DNA of 64,000 nucleotides, taken from NCBI RefSeq assembly GCF_022919215.1, contig NZ_CP095046.1, positions 2,160,501 to 2,224,500 of the forward strand, in the 5' to 3' direction. The notes under the pieces were generated by a model. The model did not search any database. It saw nothing but the letters and a program-made list of their open reading frames with translations, and was not told where the DNA came from. This stretch comes from Hymenobacter cellulosilyticus (lineage in GTDB: Bacteria > Bacteroidota > Bacteroidia > Cytophagales > Hymenobacteraceae). Made by a program: the position numbers and the translations under genes. Below, in pieces: positions 18,855 through 25,124 of the stretch (positions are counted from its first letter, which is position 1; each line of letters opens with the position of its first letter).

Positions 18855-18998
18855 GTTGTGAAGTTGTGAAATGGTGAAGTTGTAAGTTCTGAGGTTGTAA
18901 GTTCTGAAATGGCGAAATGGTGGGTTGTCGTCCTGCTGGCGCAGCACTGCGCGGTGCGAATATCAAATTCACAACTTCACCATTTCACAACTTCACCT
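18855..18998. repeat. Inverted and tandem repeats between two coiled-coil genes
   Basis: GTTGTGAAGTTGTGAAATGG (from 18855) is mirrored by CATTTCACAACTTCACC (to 18997). Between the arms GTTGTAAGTTCTGA occurs twice in tandem. The element fills the whole 5' leader of the gene at 17832-18854. Confidence 0.7.
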
Positions 18999-19659
18999 CT
19001 ACCGCAAGTACTGCGCGATTTTGGTCAGGTCGTTTTGGATCTGCTGAGTGAAGTGGGCGTAGGTCACCTCGTAGTTCTGCCGGTTCTGGTTGAGGCGGCC
19101 GCTCTGCTCAGTTATTTCCCGCCGATGGCGGTCAGGCGGGCGTTGTTATCGGCCTGCTTCTGCTGAATCTCGGCCAGCTGCCGGGCCAGGGCTTCGTTGT
19201 CGGCCTGCAGCTGCTGCTGTTCCTTTTGCAGTCCGCCCACCCGCTCGTTGATGGCATCCTCGACGCTCTTGGCAAAGGCGTCGCGGTCGGCGCTCAGGGC
19301 CGTGAGGTAGTGCTGCCCGGTGGACGTCAGCGCCGTCACGTTGGCCGACCCGCCCATGGCCTTGAAGCTGGCCCAAGCAGCTTGAAACTGCTTTTCCTCG
19401 CTCAACCCCAGGCTAGTGAGGCTGCGCAGCGTCTCGCGAAACTCAAAGTAGTCGGGCCCGGCCGGGTTGTTCTTGGCCAACACGCCGGCCAGGTGCTCGG
19501 CAAACTTGCTGTCGTGCTGCCCGGTCGGCTGGGGTGGGGCGGCGGAGCGCCTGCGCCGGCAGGCATCGCGGAGCCCGGAGCCGCCCCGGGGTGGGCCGGC
19601 TCGGCATCCGTGATAAAGAAGCTCAGAATCTTACGGCCGAGGTTGTCCGGTTCAGGCAT
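18999..19659 (-). CDS. Soluble coiled-coil protein of unknown function, two frameshifts
   Basis: Begins MPEPDNLGRKILSFFITDAE (ATG 19659), then an Ala/Pro-rich linker. The frame changes at the GGGG run 19531-19534 to QPTGQHDSKFAEHLAGVLAK and on through FRETLRSLTSLGLSEEKQFQ and a coiled coil (GGLQKEQQQLQADNEALARQ). It changes again at 19118-19120, continuing EITEQSGRLNQNRQNYEVTY ... KIAQYLR, stop at 18999. Two added G/C bases give an intact 220-aa protein. I know no family. It is first of three same-strand genes with coiled coils or an actin fold. Confidence 0.6.
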
Positions 19660-19817
19660 GGCATTATTAGAAGGTAGCACTTGCAATGTTACGAGGTTGG
19701 CGCAAATATTCTGCGTCAGCTATGCTGGAACTGCGGTCTGAAGCTAGCAATGCTAGGAGGAGAGGACAAAATGAGGAAACAGAGCGCCAAAGTAGAAAGG
19801 CAGTGCGCCAAAAGAAC

Positions 19818-19913
19818 ATCATGCAGAGCGTGCGCGAAGCATCTCGCGTGCTGATGTTGGGTTGCCACTAGTTACCATTGCACGCAAGATGCTTCGCGCA
19901 CGCTCTGCATGAT
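19818..19913. repeat. REP-like palindrome
   Basis: ATCATGCAGAGCGTGCGCGA-AGCATCT (19818-19844) is mirrored by AGATGCTTCGCGCACGCTCT-GCATGAT (19887-19913). It shares GAAGCATCT and the TCATGC...GAGC outline with the repeats at 16295 and 20743 but differs in the middle. Confidence 0.8.
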
Positions 19914-20012
19914 GGGCTCGGGTTAATCGACTCTGCTACAATCCTCGTGCAGTGATGACAGTAGCTCCCTAAAAAGGCCGAAACGTGCCGTATGATGCCT
20001 TGTTTATAATCT

Positions 20013-20096
20013 TTGTCTCCTAATTCCCGTAAAGAGCAAATAAGGAGACAAGCTAATTGTCTCCTTATTTTGAAAAACGAACTATAAGGAGACAAG
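20013..20096 (+). promoter_or_regulatory. Array of TAAGGAGACAA boxes, probable operator of the HTH gene
   Basis: The box TAAGGAGACAAG or its reverse complement occurs four times in 84 bases: TTGTCTCCTA (20013-20022), AAATAAGGAGACAAG (20038-20052), TTGTCTCCTTATTT (20057-20070) and TATAAGGAGACAAG (20083-20096). The middle two form a perfect 14-bp inverted repeat. The last copy ends 7 bases before the ATG of the HTH gene and overlaps where its promoter or ribosome site should be. This arrangement suggests autoregulation by the encoded HTH protein. Confidence 0.65.
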
Positions 20097-20103
20097 CAGT
20101 TTT

Positions 20104-20663
20104 ATGGCCCGTCCGATGCGCGTAGCCACCACCCCGCACTACCTGGCTCTTATCCGCGCCGGTCTGGGCCTTACCCAGGAACAACTGGCCGGGGCCCTGG
20201 GCGTGTCGCGCCACCTGGTCACGAAGATAGAAGCCGGGCAACGGGTATTGCCGCCTGCGGCCGGAATAATTTTAGCCTGGCTAACCCAGGCCCTGCCGCT
20301 GCCCGGTCCGCCCGCACCGCCTGCGCCACTGGCGGCAACTGAACTGCTCCCGCTGCAGGCCCGGGCCGCGGCCGTGCAGTATGAAATCCAGCAGCTCACC
20401 CGGCGGCTGGAGAGGGGGCAGGCCCGGGCCCAGCGCGCCCTCAACTGGCTACGGGCTGCTCCGAAGCTGCTGGCTACGCTGCCCCGGATGATGCCGAGCG
20501 CCACCGTCTGTGGGTAGCAGCCACGACGGCCGAGGCCGAAGGCGCTTTGGAAGGCGAGGGCAGTCCCGTGCAGCACCGGCTGCTGGAGGCGCGGCTAGCC
20601 GGGCTGCGGACCGAGGCGGCGGTGCTGGCCGGGTATCTGAAGGAGTGGGGCCCTAGGGTGTAG
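20104..20663 (+). CDS. XRE/Cro-type helix-turn-helix protein, one frameshift
   Basis: The N-terminal 60 residues form a Cro-type HTH (LIRAGLGLTQEQLAGALGVS then RHLVTKIEAGQRVLP). A Pro/Ala linker and a helical C-terminal half follow (LQARAAAVQYEIQQLTRRLE). At the C run 20482-20485 the frame shifts; one added C restores PPDDAERHRLWVAATTAEAE ... LAGYLKEWGPRV, stop at 20661, 186 aa in all. The helical tail could be a dimerisation or sensor part. It is preceded by four copies of a TAAGGAGACAA box, likely its own operators. Confidence 0.72.
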
Positions 20664-20742
20664 AGGCACGGATTCGCACTGTGTCGTTGAACCACAGGTT
20701 ATTGTATAGAGCGTGTGATCAAGCAACAGAGAAGCCGTACTG

Positions 20743-20785
20743 GTCATGCTGAGCCCCGCGAAGCATCTCTACCGCTTCCGTTGCA
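20743..20785 (+). repeat. Left terminal inverted repeat of a 525-bp unit
   Basis: GTCATGCTGAGCCCCGCGAA... ends at GTTGCA (20785). It matches the reverse complement of 21226-21267 with one substitution and one indel. It also shares its core with the palindrome at 16295. Confidence 0.85.
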
Positions 20786-20786
20786 C

Positions 20787-21197
20787 TTACACTACCTCAA
20801 TCGACTCGGAATACTTCTGCCATACTTCAGTACAGATATGAGTCTTGCCGTGGATGTCTACCAGTTCTGGTCGACAACGCAAGTCTACAACATCGGCCCT
20901 TTCGCCCAGGCGTTCCACAACAAGCTTATATGACGTAACAGCTTCAGCAGGAATATTCTCCTGTCGAAGAAGGCCAAAGAATTGCTGCCGAAAATCCAAA
21001 AGCGAAACCTCTACATCCTCATTTCGGAGCGGGAGCATCTCTACGTTTAACACGTCGAGTTCCAACTGCAACAAGCCATTACGCAGCGCCAACTGATGCA
21101 ACACAGTACACGTGTATTGTGGGCCTATGTGGCTTAACGTGCTGAAATACGAGTGCGCAGCGTTGTGACCAATTGATTTGAGCTTCTTGAGTTTCAT
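20787..21197 (-). CDS. Small protein of unknown function inside an inverted-repeat unit
   Basis: 136 aa from ATG at 21197 (MKLKKLKSIGHNAAHSYFST). The sequence has mixed alpha/beta character (LLQLELDVLNVEMLPL, SYKLVVERLGERADVVDLRC) and no transmembrane segment or recognised motif. Base composition is a little more AT-rich than its neighbours. Its stop codon lies one base inside the left inverted repeat, and its start is 28 bases from the right one. It may therefore be carried by, or trapped in, the repeat unit. It is not a REP-associated transposase as far as I can see. Confidence 0.6.
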   Translation of the reverse strand: MKLKKLKSIGHNAAHSYFSTLSHIGPQYTCTVLHQLALRNGLLQLELDVLNVEMLPLRNEDVEVSLLDFRQQFFGLLRQENIPAEAVTSYKLVVERLGERADVVDLRCRPELVDIHGKTHICTEVWQKYSESIEVV

Positions 21198-21225
21198 GGT
21201 AGCCCAATTTAGGAAAACATTAGCC

Positions 21226-21267
21226 TGCAACGAAGCGGTAGAGATGCTTCGCAGGGCTCAGCATGAC
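21226..21267 (-). repeat. Right terminal inverted repeat of a 525-bp unit
   Basis: TGCAACGAAGCGGTAGAGAT...CTCAGCATGAC, the mirror of 20743-20785. I see no clear target-site duplication outside the two repeats. Confidence 0.85.
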
Positions 21268-21437
21268 TGTTCTATTGACTACCTGAACAGCTTCGCGAAT
21301 GGACATCTCCACCCGCAATGGTAGGTAAAAATAAATAAGCTGACAGGTATATATTCGCGTTGATATGCAGCGTTTTATCCTCGCTGGCGGAGCCCCACGC
21401 CGCAGCATCTTATCCACCTTATCTACTTACTACTATA

Positions 21438-21854
21438 ATGGCTTACCCCACTGAATTATTGACCACCGTGGCCGACTGCGACCTGGTGCTGGCTGAGGCC
21501 GCCGAAGAGCGCGCCGAGCTGCAATTCCGCCAGACACAGCTGCAGCATTTGCAGCTGGTCGGCAACGGCCGGGCGACGGAGAAGAGTGCCGAACTCACCG
21601 GAGCCACCGCCGAGTACAATGCCCTGACTACCCTGCTGGCGGGCATGGCCGACGGGCCCACGAAAAAGAAGAACCAGCGGGAACACAAGCGCCTAGAGTA
21701 CCGCATCTACGTGCTCAGCCAGCAGCAGGCCACCGGCAACAGCGGCGTGCTGGCCCAGTTCAAGCGCCGCTACGAGCTGAACTGCCTGACCCAGCAACTG
21801 ACCGAAAACGTGACGCTCACAACCGAGGTGGAGGCTCGCCGGGCCCAGCTATAA
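21438..21854 (+). CDS. Small helical protein of unknown function
   Basis: 138 aa from ATG at 21438 (MAYPTELLTTVADCDLVLAE). Almost entirely charged, Gln- and Leu-rich helix (ERAELQFRQTQLQHLQLV, NQREHKRLEYRIYVLSQQQA), so probably coiled coil. No signal peptide and no known domain. It has its own terminator downstream, which supports a real transcription unit. Confidence 0.65.
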   Translation: MAYPTELLTTVADCDLVLAEAAEERAELQFRQTQLQHLQLVGNGRATEKSAELTGATAEYNALTTLLAGMADGPTKKKNQREHKRLEYRIYVLSQQQATGNSGVLAQFKRRYELNCLTQQLTENVTLTTEVEARRAQL

Positions 21855-21879
21855 CCATAAATAGAGATAAGCTATAAAC

Positions 21880-21928
21880 GCAAAGCCCTTCGGGAGCTCG
21901 TCGTGGGGACGAGGCCCGAGGGCTTTGT
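21880..21928 (+). terminator. Intrinsic terminator
   Basis: GCAAAGCCCTTCGGG ... GCCCGAGGGCTTTGTTG, a stem with internal loop followed by T-rich DNA, 25 bases after the stop of the 138-aa gene. Confidence 0.75.
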
Positions 21929-21992
21929 TGTGACTAAGTGCTGCGTTGACCTTACGCAACCTTAACTGCTAGAGCGCGCTGCCCAAGCGTGC

Positions 21993-22802
21993 TTACTGCT
22001 CTGACTTGGGCTTACGGCGCAGCCATTGAAAGAGCCGCTTCGGGGCATTGGTTGCCCGTTGTAGCGGAGTGGCTTGCACGACCGTATAGGAACTGATGCC
22101 CCCGACTATTAGGGTACGGTGCTCTACGGGGCTTCCATTGCTTTGGTAACTACGGGCAATTCGATGGGCCGGGCCGCAGGGGAATAGCCAAGGTGCCGGC
22201 AGCAGTTCCGGGACGAATAAGTTCTTCGGCATTATGGTAACCGGGCACCTGCACGAGCAGGCGTAGCGTGTCGGCGGCCGGCAGGGGCAGCTGCAAGGTA
22301 CCGTCGGCTTCGGCTTGGGCGGCGTGCAGCAAGGTGCCTGCCGACGACCAGAGCTGTATGGCCGCAAAGCCCAGACCTTGGCCCGTGCCCGGGTCGTAGA
22401 TGCGGAGACGCAGGATGGTAGGGTTAGGGTCGGGCCAGGGGCCACGACGGCCGGCCGCGCTGTTACGGGTCGGGCGGGCAGGGGCGAGGACGCCAGCAGC
22501 GGCAGGCTTATTGCGGCCAGCCACTGCCGGACCCCGCTCAGCTCCGGCCAGTGAAAGCGGCGGGCGGCGGCCTCGGCTTGCTGCCGACTGTGCGCTAGTA
22601 CTTGGGCCGGCAGCCGGCCGCACACGCTGCCGTCGGGCGCATGGCGCAGGATGCTCAGAATCGTGGCCGGGTCGGTGGCGCTTAAGTCCAGCACTTCCTT
22701 GCGGCAAGCCTGGCAGAACCGGCCCCGCTCGGTGGGCATCATCTGGGCCCAGTCTTGGTGGCAGGGCTCGGCAATAGCGAAATAAGTGCTAGAATCAGAC
22801 AT
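21993..22802 (-). CDS. Zinc-ribbon-like protein with carboxypeptidase-regulatory-like middle, three frameshifts
   Basis: The N-terminus (CHQDWAQMMPTERGRFCQAC then RKEVLDLSATDP and SVCGRL) matches a Bacteroidota pattern of paired cysteines, CxxxWxxM...GRFCxxC...VxD...CGR, seen in membrane proteins of unknown role. The middle lies in another frame: NPTILRLRIYDPGTGQGLGF ... LRLLVQVPGYHNAEELIRPG, like a regulatory beta-sandwich. The end reads IELPVVTKAMEAP then VEHRTLIVGGISSYTVVQAT and a basic tail. One added C/G at each of 22432-22434, 22166-22168 and 22128-22131 links all parts into 270 aa. It is divergent from a TonB/MORN gene across a 28-bp palindrome. Confidence 0.6.
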   Translation of the reverse strand: MSDSSTYFAIAEPCHQDWAQMMPTERGRFCQACRKEVLDLSATDPATILSILRHAPDGSVCGRLPAQVLAHSRQQAEAAARRFHWPELSGVRQWLAAISLPLLASSPLPARPVTARPAVVAPGPTLTLPSCVSASTTRARAKVWALRPYSSGRRQAPCCTPPKPKPTVPCSCPCRPPTRYACSCRCPVTIMPKNLFVPELLPAPWLFPCGPAHRIARSYQSNGSPVEHRTLIVGGISSYTVVQATPLQRATNAPKRLFQWLRRKPKSEQ

Positions 22803-22811
22803 AGAACGCAG

Positions 22812-22875
22812 TGTGGAATCGGGGAGGAAGTGGCATCAACTGCTTGTTTGATGTCACTTCCTTCCCGATTCCACA
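22812..22875 (+). promoter_or_regulatory. 28-bp hairpin directly before a start codon
   Basis: TGTGGAATCGGGGAGGAAGT... (22812-22839) pairs with ...TTCCCGATTCCACA (22848-22875), 26 of 28 bases. Both mismatches become G-U pairs in plus-strand RNA, so the rightward transcript folds into a complete helix whose 3' arm ends on the A of the ATG at 22875. It may control translation of that gene. Confidence 0.55.
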
Positions 22876-23690
22876 TGCGCCATCTTCTTTTTTGCAGCAC
22901 GCTGCTCCTGGGTACTCTGTTGGCTCCCACCCGGGCCGCCGGGCAGTCGTCGGCCCGCACGTACTATACCAGTGCGAGCCGCCCCACTACCGCCCCCGAC
23001 TCGGCCGCCTACTACACCGTCGTGCGTAAACAGGGCGTTGGGGGCAGCATTACCACCTACCGGCCCGATGGGCGGCGCCTGCACCAGCAGCGCTATAGTC
23101 AGCTCCAGGTTGGCCGGCGCCAGGGTCTCAGCACCGAGTGGGATGCCGGCACCGGGCGGCGCGTGGCCAGCTACCCCTACAGCCAGGGCCACCTACACGG
23201 CGTGGCGCAAGCCTGGTACCCGAGTGGGCGGTTGCGGTGGCAGCTCTCGTACCAGCGGGGGCAGCGGCACGGTACTCTTCGGGCCTGGCATCCATCGGGC
23301 CGACTGCTGCGCGCGGACACCTACCGGGCCGGGCAGCGCATCGGTGGCCACTGCTACACCCGCGCTGGCCGCGACACGACGTGGTTTGCCTTCGAGCGGC
23401 CCGCCCAGTTTCCCGGCGGCCCCGTTGCGCTGCAGCAATGGCTGAGTACGCATATCCGGTATCCGGCCCTAGCCCTGCGCAATCAGGTAGAAGGCAATGT
23501 CTGGGCCCGATTCGTAGTCGATGCGCACGGGCAGCTAGTCGATGGTGCTATTGTCAAGGGTATCGGCGCCGGTACGGATGAGGAAGTGCTGCGGCTGCTG
23601 CGGAGTATGCCGGCCTGGAAGCCGGCCGTAGTGGCCGGGCAACCCGTGGCCGTGACCTACACGTTGCCCATCGAGTTCCGCCTCCTGTGA
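22875..23690 (+). CDS. Secreted MORN-repeat protein with TonB C-terminal domain
   Basis: 271 aa from ATG at 22875. A Sec signal peptide (LLFCSTLLLGTLLAPTRAAG) is followed by MORN-variant repeats (GVAQAWYPSGRLRWQLSYQR, GTLRAWHPSGRLLRADTYRA). A TonB C-terminal domain follows (WLSTHIRYPALALRNQVEGN, VWARFVVDAHGQLVDGAIVK, AWKPAVVAGQPVAVTYTLPI). It lacks the N-terminal membrane anchor of classical TonB, so it probably acts in the periplasm and not as the energy transducer. This domain pair is frequent in Hymenobacter-like genomes. A strong hairpin overlaps its start. Confidence 0.8.
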   Translation: MRHLLFCSTLLLGTLLAPTRAAGQSSARTYYTSASRPTTAPDSAAYYTVVRKQGVGGSITTYRPDGRRLHQQRYSQLQVGRRQGLSTEWDAGTGRRVASYPYSQGHLHGVAQAWYPSGRLRWQLSYQRGQRHGTLRAWHPSGRLLRADTYRAGQRIGGHCYTRAGRDTTWFAFERPAQFPGGPVALQQWLSTHIRYPALALRNQVEGNVWARFVVDAHGQLVDGAIVKGIGAGTDEEVLRLLRSMPAWKPAVVAGQPVAVTYTLPIEFRLL

Positions 23691-23805
23691 CGCCCGCGGA
23701 CCACACCCTTCGTCTGCAGCCATACTTGCCGGCCGACTGGGGCCTGAAGCAGGCCGCCAGGTAACCGCGGAAGTCAATGGAGTGCTGCGCGAAAGAGAGT
23801 AGTAG

Positions 23806-24195
23806 CTACCGGACGACCGTAGCCTCCAGCTCTACTTTCAGGGTTTCAAACAGGCTCGGGACTTCAAACAGTGTGCTGGCTTGCTGAATGCCGTGCTTGT
23901 TTATCCAGGCCTGAAAAACGTCGAAGCAAGCGAAAAGCTCGGCCGAGGAAGTGGTGTAGACATTCAGCCGCACGATGCCCTGGCAGTCGTAGCCGGCCTG
24001 GCTGATTACCTGCTCCAGGTTCTCGATGGCCAGCAGTAGTTGGCTTCTCATGTCGTCGGTGCTGGAGCTGCCATCGGGATGCACCGCGGCCTGGCCGGCG
24101 CAATAGAGCGTGCCAGCTACCTGGGTTACTTCCACGGCCTGCGCGTAGCCGCGCGCGTTCTGCCACTGCCAGGGGTTGATGATGCGTTTTTCCAT
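23806..24195 (-). CDS. RidA/YjgF family protein lacking the catalytic Arg
   Basis: 129 aa from ATG at 24195 (MEKRIINPWQWQNARGYAQA). The fold signature is clear: VAGTLYCAGQAAVHPDG, QLLLAIENLEQVISQAGYDC, IVRLNVYTTSS and a C-terminal LKVELEATVV. RidA enzymes hydrolyse reactive imines with an Arg in the block PARSxVEV. The equivalent here reads QASTLFEV, with Ser in place of Arg, so imine deaminase activity is doubtful. It probably belongs to a non-canonical RidA subgroup. It lies 104 bp downstream of a Crp/Fnr regulator on the same strand and may be its target. Confidence 0.85.
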   Translation of the reverse strand: MEKRIINPWQWQNARGYAQAVEVTQVAGTLYCAGQAAVHPDGSSSTDDMRSQLLLAIENLEQVISQAGYDCQGIVRLNVYTTSSAELFACFDVFQAWINKHGIQQASTLFEVPSLFETLKVELEATVVR

Positions 24196-24299
24196 GTTTC
24201 GTTGCTTGGTGAGAGGTTGAAATGCGTGGTGCAAAGCTCTCGGACAGGCCAGGAAATACGCGTGACGTATGGCACAATTTCCGTGTGAGGTAGGTCACA

Positions 24300-24863
24300 C
24301 TAAGAAGAGAGCCGGCTCAGGGTTTCGCGCGACACGCCCAGGTAGGCTGCCAGTAGAGTTTTCGGTACCCGTTGCAGGAGGGATGGGAATTGCTGCACTA
24401 CCTGCTCGTACCGCTCCCTGGCATTGGTGGTAAGCAAGGACAGGATGCGCCGCTGGGCAGCAATATGGCCACCGTTTGATTTCTCCAGAAAGAAGTGCTC
24501 CATCTTGTGCAGGTCGGTGCGCAGTTTTTGGTAGTTCGCGAAGGACAGGCACAGCACCTCCGTGTCTTCCAGACAATCCAGCGTCAGCGTAGCCCGGGTT
24601 TGGGTGTAGAAGGCCTGAAAGTCGCTTTCCCACCAGTCTTCCATGGCGAAGGAAATGATATGCTGCTTGCCCGCCGCGTCGGTATACCCCAGCTTCACCA
24701 GCCCCGAAACGATGAAGTAGGCGTAGGGTACCAACTCGCCTTCCTGAACCAGGAACTGGTGCTTCTTATACCGGCGGCGAGTAAAGTGTGAATGGACAAA
24801 CTCAAATTCAGCATCGGTAAACGCTACTACTTTTTCGAGGTGAGTTCTTAGCGGATTGGCCAT
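24300..24863 (-). CDS. Crp/Fnr family transcriptional regulator
   Basis: 187 aa from ATG at 24863. A cyclic-nucleotide-binding-like beta-barrel (YKKHQFLVQEGELVPYAYFI, VSGLVKLGY, ISFAMEDWW) is followed by the dimer helix (MEHFFLEKSNGGHIAAQRRI) and a winged HTH (LLAAYLGVSRETLSRLSS). The protein ends right after the recognition helix, as in many short Bacteroidota members of this family. cAMP-binding residues are not evident. A TACCTTTG promoter lies about 110 bases upstream. Confidence 0.88.
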   Translation of the reverse strand: MANPLRTHLEKVVAFTDAEFEFVHSHFTRRRYKKHQFLVQEGELVPYAYFIVSGLVKLGYTDAAGKQHIISFAMEDWWESDFQAFYTQTRATLTLDCLEDTEVLCLSFANYQKLRTDLHKMEHFFLEKSNGGHIAAQRRILSLLTTNARERYEQVVQQFPSLLQRVPKTLLAAYLGVSRETLSRLSS

Positions 24864-24970
24864 ATACAATAAAGGATACGAAGGCGGCAGACTGTCTCAG
24901 CGGCGCTGCTCAAAAAACAAATACCCCGGACGCAGGAGGCTGGCCGCCCTGCATTGGCTGGCGTCTTGCC

Positions 24971-24978
24971 CAAAGGTA
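24971..24978 (-). promoter_or_regulatory. -7 promoter box upstream of the Crp/Fnr gene
   Basis: TACCTTTG on the minus strand (plus CAAAGGTA), an exact TAnnTTTG match. No TTG is found at the expected -33 distance. Confidence 0.5.
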
Positions 24979-25053
24979 GAGCTCCGGCCTGCTTCGTTCA
25001 GTTAGGTAGCACATACTCTGGCGCTTCCTCTGGCCGCCGCGTGCCATTGAATG

Positions 25054-25104
25054 AAAAAGCCCTCGGGTAGCGCAGCTGTGTTGCGTTGCTACCCGAGGGC
25101 TTTT
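25054..25104 (-). terminator. Terminator of the Gly-rich T9SS gene
   Basis: AAAAAGCCCTCGGGTAGC ... GCTACCCGAGGGCTTTT: a perfect 17-bp inverted repeat around a 15-base loop, about 20 bases past the stop codon. Confidence 0.9.
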
Positions 25105-25124
25105 CGGAAGGGTTGCCCAGGCTC

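Noticed and set aside
20743..21267. Classical insertion sequence
   Set aside because: The enclosed ORF shows no transposase motif and I see no target duplication, so I describe only an inverted-repeat-bounded unit.
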